Part shown: piece after piece, positions 23,956 to 36,599 of the stretch
Position numbering within the stretch: position 1 is the first letter of the stretch
Layout: each line of letters begins with the position of its first letter
Source of the DNA: Carex sylvatica
Lineage: Eukaryota; Streptophyta; Magnoliopsida; Poales; Cyperaceae
DNA length: 56,464 bases
Assembly (NCBI GenBank): GCA_964058845.1
Contig: CAXKVR010000611.1
Span: 1 to 56,464 of the forward strand
Direction of reading: 5' to 3'
Made by a program: the position numbers and the translations under genes
Notes under the pieces: generated by a model
Told to the model about the DNA's origin: nothing
The model's input: the letters and a program-made list of their open reading frames with translations, nothing else
The model's database searches: none

Positions 23956-24100
23956 AAAAACTAATATTCATGTTTAGATCACGGACATCCGATCGGAATC
24001 CGAGCCAATCCAGTCCACGGCGGAACAAAAGGTGATGCTTTAATAATCGTGCAGATTCTGATTGGACAGTTCAGATCCAAACAGAAATATTTTGTTACCT
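23956..24100. mobile_element. Second copy of the GTTACC-ended MITE family
   Basis: The right end (AGATCCAAACAGAAATATTTTGTTACCT in parts) and the left part (AATATTCATGTTTAGATC, ACATCCGATCGGAATC) match the element at 6398-6533 in order and spacing. The left terminus is eroded. Confidence 0.45.
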
Positions 24101-24279
24101 TAGGTGATACGAATTCGTGCTTCCCGACCCTGGAGTATAAATTACTTTTACTGGAAATTATTTATCACAAGAAACTTTTTTTACCATGTGATTTCCGGTC
24201 AAACTCTAAATCTAACTACTTTGATCGGAATCACTTGTAGCACTTGATGATGACAGAAATCTAGTTAATAATATTTATA

Positions 24280-24916
24280 GGGGGATTTCATGTATACCCC
24301 TCAAAAACTTCAATATTACTTATTTCTCTCTCTAAATTTTAAAATTATATATTTTCCCTCTAAACTTCAAAAATCCACATATTTATCCATTTTATTGTCT
24401 TCTATATTAAAACTATTCTAAATTTATAAAATACCTATTTTACCCTATGCCTCATTGAGTTCAAATTTGAATTTGAAGGGTTCCTATACCGTCTCATCCG
24501 TGCGCATCGCAATAAAATTATTTTGTGTTTGTTTCAAGATTCGTGCTAATCTAGCTCGCACTTATCTCAAAGTAATTTTGATCCGCATGTATAGCATTAA
24601 AATATGTGCACATTGCTTCAATATTCGTGTGTCTTGCTTCAAGATTCGTGTTGACATAGCGCGCACAGATTTTAAAGCAATTCGGACGGTAAAGGAATCT
24701 TCAGATTCGAATTGGAGTCAGATGGGCATTTTATGCCTTCTAATAAAAGGGTAAAATAGGTATTTTATAAATTTAGAATGTGTTTTAATATAAAATACAA
24801 TAAAATAGGTAAATATGTGAGTTTTTAGAGTTTAGAGGGGGAATATGTAATTTTAAAATTTAGAGGGGAAAATACGTAATATTAATATTTTTGAGGGGTA
24901 TACGTGAAATTCCCCC
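24280..24916. mobile_element. Non-autonomous Mutator-like element with 9-bp target duplication
   Basis: A 637-bp element. Termini are GGGGGATTTCATGTATACC and, from the right, GGGGGAATTTCACGTATACC, and the inverted repeats run about 165 bp each side. The 9-bp sequence ATATTTATA flanks it at 24271-24279 and 24917-24925. The unique interior (about 24447-24745) has a 99-codon frame (24455-24754) without known homology; it could be captured host sequence, but no source is recognised here. Confidence 0.85.
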
Positions 24917-24925
24917 ATATTTATA

Positions 24926-25755
24926 ACTCAGTTTTCTATGTGAATCAAATTATAAGTGCACTGTCCTATCAAATAGTATAATTAGATATCGATTCTTAAA
25001 AAAATAGTGTTTAGATTTTGAACAATTATATCTTAACCTTTTTAAGATTAGACAAAATCTGAAATTTGAGATTGTTGTTGTGATATTTAAAATTACACAT
25101 ATGTCTTTACATTTGGGGACAGATAAAATTTATATTATGTTAATGGTATATTTAGATATTATATGTCATCTTTTGTGATATTATCTATAGACGCATTTTA
25201 CGTGTTGTTAAACAGTAAATTTAGTTTAATTTAGAATTACCTAAAAATATCAAATCAATCGATATTTTAAGTAACAAATACTGGAGACCAGATCAGAAGT
25301 GTACCACTCCGACAAATATTGAAAATGGTTTTAACCTTTTTAAGCCCCTAAAGATGAAGAAAATAAAAAATAAGGAACAATTTTCTTTATTAACAAAAAA
25401 ACACTGATAAGTTTTATTTTCTCGAAAACAAAAAATTAAGTACCTCAATATGGAAATAAATCTGCTGTGATTCTTCAGGAATAAACATATTATTATTGTA
25501 TATCAAGCGACCATCTAAATTATTGATGGACAAAAAAAGAATGGAAACGATGGAAATCATCAGCATGAACAGTTTTGACAGCTACTCTGTCAAGTTGAAA
25601 AAAACTATTGCGAAACCAAAGAAACTTGCATTTCAATTGAAATAAGTTGATTTCCATAAATAATCATGCTCGTAATTTTTATAATCACCGCTTCCTTTCT
25701 CCAACCACCAATATTTTTCTAAAACTAGTATATTTTTTATTATATTTTCACAAGT
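24926..25755. other. Gene-free AT-rich region
   Basis: No exon, repeat or element was recognised between the Mutator-like element and the Tourist-like MITE. Confidence 0.5.
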
Positions 25756-25758
25756 TTA

Positions 25759-25914
25759 GGCGCTGTTCGGCGGCATGAGAGGAAAGGGAAAGGGAATGAG
25801 TATGGGTAACTTTTGAACTAAATTTTACTGTTCATGTGGAAAAAAAATTTCAATCTGAGTGAATTTTTTTTTCCCACGTGAACAGTAATTTTGCTGCAGC
25901 AGCCGAACAGGACC
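25759..25914. mobile_element. Tourist-like (PIF/Harbinger) MITE
   Basis: A 156-bp element. Ends are GGCGCTGTTCGGC and, from the right, GGTCCTGTTCGGC; TTA stands on both sides (25756-25758 and 25915-25917). A 3-bp TTA duplication with such ends fits Tourist MITEs. An inner inverted pair (GTTCATGTGGAAAAAAAATT and TTCCCACGTGAAC) is present. Confidence 0.7.
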
Positions 25915-26363
25915 TTAAAGTATGAACAAGAAAATGATAGATGAAGGAAAGAAAACAGTTGGTGAAAATCATTAGCATGAGTGGTCTAGGAAACTAACAC
26001 AGACTAAGTCTATAAAATTTAAACAGAAATGATTAGTTTCCGTAAACCCTCAAGCTAAAAAATTTCATCAATACCATTTTCTCTCCTCAAACATCAAACT
26101 CAATCTATTTTAAATTTTCTTTTCACAAGCTTAGGGTGAGGATGAAAGGAGCTTATATAGATGAATAAATAGATAAATGGTTTTTCACTATTTTTTATTT
26201 GTATTATTATATTCAATGTACAGTTTTATTACAAGATTCGACAGTTGCAAATATTCAAAAATTCTGACAAATACGTTGAATTATATGTTAATATTAATAT
26301 AAATTCAATGAATGAAGATTTATAAAAGATATGCTCAATCAAAAGACATTAATATTTTCCATA

Positions 26364-26800
26364 TCTCTATTATATATATACACACATTAATTTGATTCAA
26401 GACGACCGGTCCATCAAGTGTGAATTCATCGAAACAAAATGCGTATAAGAATATAATTAATTACCGTTGTCTATTTCACTCAATAAAATATTAAAATGTG
26501 AATACAAATATATATGTATTAAAATTAACTCAATAAATTTTTTTATCTGTCCATCTATTTCGAATTCTTCACTTTATATGCCTAATTATAACGAGTTTTT
26601 TCATGCATGTGATATGTTTAGTAATAAGATTTTATTTATTTTTATATTAAATATGTGCATCGGTATTATTTTATATTAAAAAAAACTCTAATGTGTTTTT
26701 ATAGTCTTAATATTATAATTATTGAGTATTATTGATTTTGTTTCGATGAATTCACACTTGATGGACCGGTCGTCTAGAATCAAATTAATGTGTGTGTGTG

Positions 26801-26831
<31 letters not shown>

Positions 26832-27250
26832 GTTGGCTACTATGCTTATATAAGCATATCTTCACATATGCTTATAACTCATTTTTATGTTTTCAATGTC
26901 CACATAATCAATTTGAACCGTTAGATGTGATCTCTGTATTGAAATGTGCTTGGAGACCCAATTTTACATTTTTCTGAATTTTTTTACTATTTATTATGCT
27001 ACTTTGAAAATCGTTGATCCAACGGTGGCTTAACAAAACAGTAAAATCAGAAGCCACCGTTGGATCAGCGATTTTCAAAGTAGCATAATAAATAGTAAAA
27101 AAATTCAGAAAAATGTAAAATTGGGTCTCCAAGCACATTTCAATACAGAGATCACATCTAATGGTTCAAATCGACCATTTAAAAATTGGAAACACAAAAA
27201 TGAGTTATAAGCATATGTGGGGATATGCTTATATAAGCATAGTAGCCAAC

Positions 27251-27295
<45 letters not shown>

Positions 27296-27651
27296 TTAAT
27301 TTGATTCTAGACGACCGATCCATCAAGTGTGAATTCATCGAAACAAAATCAATAATACTCAATAATTATAATATTAAGACTATAAAAACACATTAGAGTT
27401 TTTTTAATATAAAAGAATACCGATGCACATATTTAATATAAAAATAAAGAAAATCTTATTACTAAACATATCACATGCATGAAAAAACTCGTTATAATTA
27501 GGCATATAAAGTGAAGAATTCGAAATAGATGGACAGATAAAAAAAATTATTGAGTTAATTTTGATACATATATATTTGTATTCACATTTTAATATTTTAT
27601 TGAGTGAAATAGACAACGGTAATTAATTATATTCTTATACGCATTTTGTTT
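26364..27651. mobile_element. Nested inverted-repeat elements forming a 1.2-kb near-perfect palindrome
   Basis: Arms 26432-27031 and 27051-27651 are inverted copies around a 19-nt loop. From the centre outward: a MITE-like half beginning GGTTGGCTACTATGC at 26831 with its mirror ending at about 27252; mirrored (GA)n, (TA)n and (TG)n runs; then the body of a second element bounded by ATTAATTTGATTC..GACCGGTCC. That outer element has its own inverted end at 26386-26440 on the left only. Mirror-image 70-codon frames at 26467-26679 (+) and 27404-27616 (-) come from the palindrome and are not thought to be genes. Confidence 0.75.
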
Positions 27652-27929
27652 AGTGAATTTGGATACAAGTATTAGGCAACATTTAATTTAAAATTAAATT
27701 CATACTTACAGTTTGGAATGGTGTTTCTACTAAATGGCAAATTATACAATATATGAAGATTTCAAGAAAAGTAAGAAGAAAAAAAGCTATACCTACAGTA
27801 CTTTCCGATTAAAAATTAGATATATAATAATAATAACAATAATAATATTGTATAGATTAGCACTTGCCAATAGCAACGCACTGTCACAGGGATAAGTTTG
27901 TAATTCAATAATTTTATGAGGCCCAAAGT

Positions 27930-29148
27930 CCGATTTTTTTTATTAATATTAAAAAAAATTGAAATTAAAAAAAATAACCAGTTTGACACTGCATTTCGAA
28001 AACTACCCAAACCGCAAAAATTCTTTGCAGTTTCAAAGCCTAAAACCGCAAAAAAAAATTGCGGTTTTATAATTCGAAAACCACGTTAAAAAAAGAAGAA
28101 AAAATTGCAAATTTTTTTTTTGCGGTTTTACAGTAAAAAACAGTGTTTAAAAAAAAAAAGCAAAAATTTATTGCAGTTTTCCATTTTTTCAGTTTTTTTA
28201 TTTAAATAGAAATATTGATAATTTATTTATTTTTTATATTAAAATATTAGAAATATTTAATATATTTCTTTGAAAATAGATGAAATACTATATAATTTAA
28301 TTTATTAGAAAGACTGCTACAAATAATCCGGATCAACATTTTTCATGCCGAATTTTTTGCGGTTGTAAGAAAAATTAATATATTTCTTTATGTGTTATTG
28401 AAAAAAAAAATGCTTAGATTCTCAGTTATTGATCCCGGTTTAAAAGTCACTTCTAGGTAATATAAAAATTATTATTTTCCTTCTAGTACATTTAATTATA
28501 AAAGAAAATACAAAATATTTAAATTATTTAATGATTGGTATTAAAAAGAATTCTCAAAATAGATATAACTTTTTATAAATTAAATGCACTAGAAGGATGA
28601 CAATAATTTCTGTATTACCTAGAAGTGACTTTTAAACCAGAATCAATAACTGAAAATCTAAGCATTTTTATTTTTTTTCCAATAACATATAAAGAAATAT
28701 ATTAATTTTCCTTACAACCGCGAAAAATCTGGCATGAAAAATGTTGATCTGGATTATTTGTAGCAGTCTTTCTAATAAATAAAATTATATAGTATTTCAT
28801 CTATTTTCAAAGAAATATATTAAATATTTCTAATATTTTAATATAAAAAATAAATAAATTATCAATATTTCTATTTAAATAAAAAAAGCCGAAAAAATGA
28901 AAAACATCAATAAATTTTTGTGGTTTTTTTTTTAAACACTTTTTTTGACTGTAAAATCGCAAATTTTTTTTGCGATTTTTTTTTTGTTTTTAACGTGGTT
29001 ATGGAATTATAAAACCGCAAATTTTTTTTACAGTTTTATGCCTTGAAACCACAAAAAAAATTTGCGGTTTGGGTAGTTTTCGAAATCCAGTGCCAAACTG
29101 GTTATTTTTTAAATTTTCAATTTTTTTTTGGATATTAATAAAATTTCG
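27930..29148. mobile_element. Foldback element inserted in the first array unit, 9-bp target duplication
   Basis: A 1219-bp element with arms of about 575 bp (27930-28504 and 28569-29148) around a 64-nt loop. GCCCAAAGT flanks it on both sides (27921-27929 and 29149-29157), a Mutator-like 9-bp duplication. The arms hold many AAACCGCAAA/TTTGCGGTTT words in poly-A/T context. No coding sequence. Confidence 0.8.
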
Positions 29149-29957
29149 GCCCAAAGTTTATCAATACAGTAAAACTAATTCAGGAATTGTAATGTAGATT
29201 GTATATTAAATAATGTGAGAATAATGTAGATTGTTAAAATCTTATACAAATTTCGGCTTCGAACTACTGACACTCTCCGCCTCCCTACATCTATATTGTT
29301 GTAGCAAACTCTATCGTGTTAAAAGATAGGCGAGGACTCTATTGTGAAAGAAATTATTTTTAATTCTAATAATTTTAGTCACTAAACACACAGGGGTCAC
29401 AAAATTGAAAAAAAAGTTTAAATATATAAATTTAACCCTATAATACATACTTATTACAAAACAATGAGATAATTGTAATAATGAGATAAGAAGCACAAAT
29501 AACTTGCCATTTTTGTTAAAAAAGCATCAGATTGTTAACAATCGGATAAGAAGTGCGTATATGCGCTTTGTAATTTGTGTAGGGATTTGAAATTTTTAAA
29601 TTGAACAACTTTTAGTCGATTTTTCGTCCTAATTACAATTGAAAGTCGTGTTAATCACGTGATCAATATTTATTGAATGTGTTTTTACTGTTTTATTTTC
29701 ATTTAATTGAAGCAACAATGTCTTTTTTTTTCATGTATCCGTTCCATAACAATATAGTAAATTTTAAGTTTTATCGACACGTCATTCGAACTGTGGCTTT
29801 CGACAACTGGCACTCCATGTCTTCATGCTTTTGTTAACCTAATTTTCTCGACTTTTCCGCTCCTTTTTTTTATGCAATTTGATTTCAAGAAAAGTAAGAA
29901 AAAAAAGCTGCTATTTATATTACTGTAGGTAAACAGTACTTTCGGATTAAAAATTAG

Positions 29958-29960
<3 letters not shown>

Positions 29961-30006
<46 letters not shown>
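29961..30006. repeat. (TAA)n microsatellite, array unit 1
   Basis: About 15 TAA repeats. Homologous tracts are at 31367-31443 (about 25), 32802-32875 (about 24) and 34250-34273 (about 7), so the tract changes length from unit to unit. Confidence 0.95.
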
Positions 30007-31365
30007 TTGTATAGATTAGCACTTGCCAATAGCAAATCGATCTTTTGGAGAACTAGATTTTATGTTTTAAGTCATTATTATTATTTTTGGACATAAAAAA
30101 TTCATTGCTATTAGGTGATTCAAGATTATTGAAAATGAATGGATTTCTTGATTTTCAAAATAATAGAATTTTTTATTCAATTTGATTTTAACAAAATTTT
30201 AAATTGTAAAACTAATTGTACAAATATATAAAAAAAAATTAAAAAGAAAGATTTGGAAGTAAAGCATTGGTGAATATGTACTTTGCAATGCATCTTAACC
30301 TAATTACCTAAAATAAATTACCGTTTGACTTTGTAAAATTGAGAATTTAGTTTTCCTCATCGATTTCTTCCGTACAAGTTGTTTAATTTTTTGAATGCTT
30401 TTTTTCATAGTTATAATTAAAAATAACGTTTTTGAGACAAATTCAATGATATTTTCTTTTTTTATGTAGTCACTAACAAAAGGGAAGAATTCAAATTTTG
30501 ACAACATAATATCAGCACATTGAAATTTTGAGTTAAAGATATTAACAGAGCAATTTTAACTTCATACAACACATTACTACATGATCAAAACAACGCTGTA
30601 TATAGTTTGTACGTTGTATGAAATCAAAATTGCTATGTTAAAATCTTATACAAATTTCGGCTTCGAACAACTGACACTCTCCGCCTCCCTACATCTATAT
30701 TATTGTACCAAACTCTATTGTGTTAAAAGATAGGGGAGGACTTTATTGTGAAAGAAATTATTTTTAATTCTAATAATTTTAGTCACTAAACACACAGGGG
30801 TCACAAAATGAAAAAAAAGTTTAAATATATAAATTTAACCCTATAATACATACTTATTACAAAACAATGAGATAATTGTAATAATGAGATAAGAAGCACA
30901 AATAACTCTCCATTTTTGTTAAAAAAAGCATCAGATTATTAACAATCAGACAAGAAGTGCGTATATGCGCTTTGTAATTTGTGTAGGGATTTGAAATTTT
31001 CAAATTGAACAACTTTTAGATGATTTTTCGTCCTAATTACAATTGAAAGTCGTGTTAATCACGTGATCAATATTTATTGAATGTGTTTTTACCGTTTTAT
31101 TTTCATTTGATTGAAGCAACAATGTCTTTTTTTTTCATGTATCCATTCCATAACAATATAGTAAATTTTAAGTTTTATCGATACGTCATTCGAACTGTGG
31201 CTTTCGACAACTGGTACTCCATGTCTTCATGCTTTTGTTAACCTAATTATCTCGACTTTTCCGCTCCTCTTTTTTTTATGCAATTTGATTTCAAGAAAAA
31301 TAAGAAAAAAAGCTTCTATTTATATTACTGTAGATAAACAGTACTTTCGGATTAAAAATTAGATT

Positions 31366-31444
<79 letters not shown>

Positions 31445-32797
31445 TTGTATAGATTAGCACTTGCCAATAGCAAATCGATCTTTTGGAGAACTAGATTTTA
31501 TGTTTTAAGTCATTATTATTATTTTTGGACATAAAAAATTCATTGCTATTAGGTGATTCAAGATTATTGAAAATGAATGGATTTCTTGATGTTCAAAATA
31601 ATATAATTTTTTATGCAATTTGATTTTAACAAAATTTTAAATTATAAAACTAATTGTACAAATATATAAAAAAAAAATTAAAAAGAAAGATTTGGAAGTA
31701 AAGCATTGGTTAATATGTACTTTGCAATGCATCTTAACCTAATAATTACCTCAAATAAATTACCGTTTGACTTTGTAAAATTGAGAATTTAGTTTTCCTC
31801 ATCGATTTCTTCCGTGCAAGTTGTTTGATTTTTTGAATGCTTTTTTTCATAGTTATAATTAAAAATAACATTTTTGAGACAAATTCAATGATATTTTCTT
31901 TTTTTATGTAGCCATTAACAAAAGGGAAGAATTCAAATTTTGACAACATATTATCAGCACATTGAAATTTTGAGTTAAAGATATTAACAGAGCAATTTTA
32001 ACTTCATACAACACATTACTACATAATCAAAACAACGCTGTATATAGTTTGTACGTTGTATGAAATCAAAATTGCTATGTTAAAATCTTATACAAATTTC
32101 GGCTTCGAACAACTGACACTCTCCGCCTCCCTACATCTATATTATTGTACCAAACTCTATCGTGTTAAAAGATAGGAGAGGACTTTATTGTGAAAGAAAT
32201 TATTTTTAATTCTAATAATTTTAGTCACCAAACACACAGGGTCACAAAATGAAAAAAAAGTTTAAATATATAAATTTAACCCTATAATACATACTTATTA
32301 CAAAACAATGAGATAATTGTAATAATGAGATAAGAAGCACAAATAACTTTCCATTTTTGCTAAAAAAAGCATCATATTATTAACAATCAGACAAGAAGTG
32401 CGTATATGCGCTTTGTAATTTGGGTAGGGATTTGAAATTTTCAAATTGAACTTTTAAGTGATTTTTCGTCCTAAATACAATTGAAAGTCGTGTTAATCAC
32501 GTGATCAATATTTATTGAATGTGTTTTTACTGTTTTATTTTCATTTAATTGAAGCAACAATGTCTTTTTTTTCATGTATCCATTCCATAACAATATAGTA
32601 AATTTTAAGTTTTATCGAGACGTCATTCGAACTGTGGCTTTCGACAACTGGCACTCCATGTCTTCATGCTTTTGTTAACCTAATTTTCTCTACTTTTCCG
32701 CTCCTCTTTTTTTATGCAATTTGATTTCAAGAAAAGTAAGAAAAAAGCTGCTATTTATATTACTGTAGGTAAACAGTACTTTCGGATTAAAAATTAG

Positions 32798-32876
<79 letters not shown>

Positions 32877-35800
32877 TTGTATAGATTAGCACTTTCCAAT
32901 AGCAAATTGATCTTTTGGAGAACTAGATTTTCTGTTTTAAGTCATTATTATTATTTTTGGACATAAAAAATTCATTGCTATTAGGTGATTCAAGATTATT
33001 GAAAATGAATGGATTTCTTGATGTTCAAAATAATAGAATTTTTTATTCAATTTGATTTTAACAAAATTTTAAATTGTAAAACTAATTGTACAAATATATA
33101 AAAAAAAAAAATTAAAAAGAAGGATTTGGAAGTAAAGCATTGGTGAATATGTACTTTGCAATTCATCTTAACCTAATAATTACCTAAAATAAATTGCCGT
33201 TTGACTTTGTAAAATTGAGAATTTAGTTTTCTTCATCAATTTCATCCCTGCAAGTTGTTTGATTTTTTGAATGCTTTTTTTCATAGTTATAATTAAAAAT
33301 AACGTTTTTGAGATATTTCTTAAAACAAATTCAATGATATTTTCTTTTTTATGTAGCCACTAACAAAAGGGAAGAATTCAAATTTTGACAACATATTATC
33401 AGCACATTGAAATTTTGAGTTAAAGATATTAACACAGCAATTTTAACTTCATACAACACATTACTACATAATCAAAACAATGCTGTATATAGTTTGTACG
33501 TTGAATGAAAAATTGATATGTTAAAATCTTATACAAATTTCGACTTCGAATAACTGACACTCTCCGCCTCCCTACATCTATATTATTGTACCAAATTCTA
33601 TCGTGTTAAAAGATAGGTGAGGACTTTATTGTAAAAGAAATTATTTTTAATTCTAATAATTTTAGTCACTAAACACACAGAGGTCACAAAATGAAAAAAA
33701 AAGTTTAAATATATAAAATTAACCCTATAATACATACTTATTACAAAACAATGAGATAATTGTAATAATGAGATAAGAAGCACAAATAACTTGCCATTTT
33801 TGTTAAAAAAGCATCAGATTGTTAACAATCGGATAAGAAGTGCGTATATGCGCTTTGTAATTTGTGTAGGGATTTGAAATTTTCAAATTGAACAACTTTT
33901 AGTCGATTTTTCGTCCTAATTACAATTGAAAGTCGTGTTAATCACGTGATCAATATTTATTGAATGTGTTTTTACTGTTTTATTTTCATTTAATTGAAGC
34001 AACAAGGTCTTTTTTTTTTCATGTATCCGTTCCATAACAATATAGTAAATTTTAAGTTTTATCGACACGTCATTCGAACTGTGGCTTTCGACAACTAGCA
34101 CTCCATGTCTTCATGCTTTTGTTAACCTAATTTTCTCGACTTTTTCGCTCCTCTTTTTTTTTATGCAATTTGATTTCAAGAAAAGTAAGAAAAGAAAGCT
34201 GCTATTTATATTACTTTAGGTAAACAATACTTTCGGATTAAAAATTAGATATATAATAATAATAATAATAATATTGTATAGATTAGCACTTGCCAATAGC
34301 AAATCGATCTTTTGGAGAACTAGATTTTATGTTTTAAGTCATTATTATTATTTTTGGACATAAAAAATTCATTGCTATTAGATGATTCAAGATTATTGAA
34401 AATGAATGGATTTTTTGATGTTCAAAATAATATAATTTTTTATACAATTTGATTTTAACAAAATTTTAAATTGTAAAACTAATTATACAAATATATAAAA
34501 AAAAAATTAAAAAGAAAGATTTGGAAGTAAAGCATTGGTGAATATGTACTTTGCAATTCATCTTAATCTAATAATTACCTAAAATAAATTGCCGTTTGAC
34601 TTTGTAAAATTGAGAATTTAGTTTTCCTCATCGATTTCATCCCTGCAAGTTGTTTGATTTTTTGAATGCTTTTTTTCATAGTTATAATTAAAAATAACGT
34701 TTTTGAGATATTTCTTATAACAAATTCAATGATATTTTCTTTTTTATGTAGCCACTAACAAAAGGGAAGAATTCAAATTTTGACAACATATTATCAGCAC
34801 ATTGAAATTTTGAGTTAAAGATATTAACAGAGCAATTTTAACTTCATACAACACCTTACTACATAATCAAAACAATGCTGTATATAGTTTGTACGTTGTA
34901 TGAAATCAAAATTGCCATGTTAAAATCTTATACAAATTTCGGCTTCGAACAACTGACACTCTCCGCCTCCCTACATCTATATTATTGTACCAAACTCTAT
35001 CGTGTTAAAAGATAGGTGAGGACTTTATTGTGAAAGACATTATTTTTAATTCTAATAATTTTAGTCACTAAACACACAGGGGTCACAAAATGAAAAAAAG
35101 TTTAAATATATAAATTTAACCCTATAATACATACTTATTACAAAACAATGAGATAATTGTAATAATGAGATAAGAAGCACAAATAACTTGCCATTTTTGT
35201 TAAAAAAGCATCAGATTGTTAATAATCGGATAAGAAGTGCGTATATGCGCTTTGTAATTTGTGTAGGGATTTGAAGGTTTCAAATTGAACAACTTTTAGT
35301 CGATTTTTCGTCCTAATTACAATTGAAAGTCGCGTTAATCACGTGATCAATATTTATTGAATGTGTTTTTACCGTTTTATTTTCATTTAATTGAAGCAAC
35401 AATATCTTTTTTTTCATGTATCCATTCCATAACAATATAGTAAATTTTAAGTTTTATCGACACGTCATTCGAACTGTGGCTTTCGACAACTGGCACTCCA
35501 TGTCTTTATGCTTTTGTTAACCTAATTTTCTCGACTTTTCCGCTCCTCGTTTTTTTATGCAATTTGATTTCAAACAAAAAATTAAAGTGTTAAACTAATT
35601 GAACAAGTCTATTAAAAAAATTGAAAGAAAAAATTGAAAGTAAAAAACATGTAAATCTGTACTTTGCAAAGCATCTTAACCTAATAATTACCTAAAATAA
35701 TTTCTTATTCGACCTTTTAAAATTAGTATTTAGTTTTTTTTTTTGCGGACTTCTTCGACGTAAGTTGTTTGGTTTTTGGATCTTTTTTATTTCACAATTA

Positions 35801-36599
35801 TAATTAAAAATGGATCTATCACGTGTCAACAACTGTTGAACGTTCTTTTGCTATATTTCGTATAAAAAAATCAATGATATTATTTTTTTTCTATATACCT
35901 ATTGTTTTATTTTCTAGCAAAAGGCAGAACTCAAATTTTGTCAAACATATTATCGGCATATTGAAATTTCGGGTTAAATTTTTTAATAGAGTAATTTTGG
36001 CTTCATACAACAATTACTATAGAATCAAAATATTACTATATATAATTCATGTGATGCATGAAGTTAAAACTGCTCTGTTATAATCTTTACTTCAATTTTA
36101 GCTTTGAACATCTGACACTCCACACTTTCCTCTTTCTATATTTTTACACCAAAATCTATATATGAGAAGATAGGTCAGGACAATTTATTGTGCAAAGAAA
36201 TATTATCAATTCTAATTATTTAGTCACCTTACACACGAGGACCTCAAAATGAAAAAAAAAAGAGTTTTAAAACTTACAAATATATCCCTATGATACATGT
36301 TTATTACGAAACGATGAGATAAGAAAGCACATATAGCTTTGTAGTTTGTGTAGGGATTTGAAATTTCCAAGTCGCACAACTTTTAGTCGGTTTTCAATCC
36401 TAATTACAATTGTAAGACGTGTTTATCACGTGATTAGCATTCATTGAAAGTGTTTTTGCCGTTTCTATTTTCATTTAATTGAAGCAACATTGCCTTCTTT
36501 TTCATATATCCGTTCCACAACGACATAGTGAGTTTTAAGTTTTATTGACACGTCATTCGAACAGTGGCTTCCGACAACTGGCACTCCATGCCTTCGTGC

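Noticed and set aside
26467..27616. Mirror-image 70-codon frames at 26467-26679 (+) and 27404-27616 (-)
   Set aside because: They are the two arms of a palindrome; identical frames on opposite strands are expected from the structure.
29823..32905. Minus-strand frames with long Ile runs (29823-30035, 31291-31473, 32690-32905)
   Set aside because: They are translations of the (TAA)n microsatellites in the tandem units, not proteins.
29311..33783. Recurring 60-70-codon minus-strand frames in the array (for example 29311-29496 and 33598-33783; 30304-30507 and 31746-31949)
   Set aside because: They recur only because the units are near-identical; composition is AT-driven, and there are no splice partners or family features.
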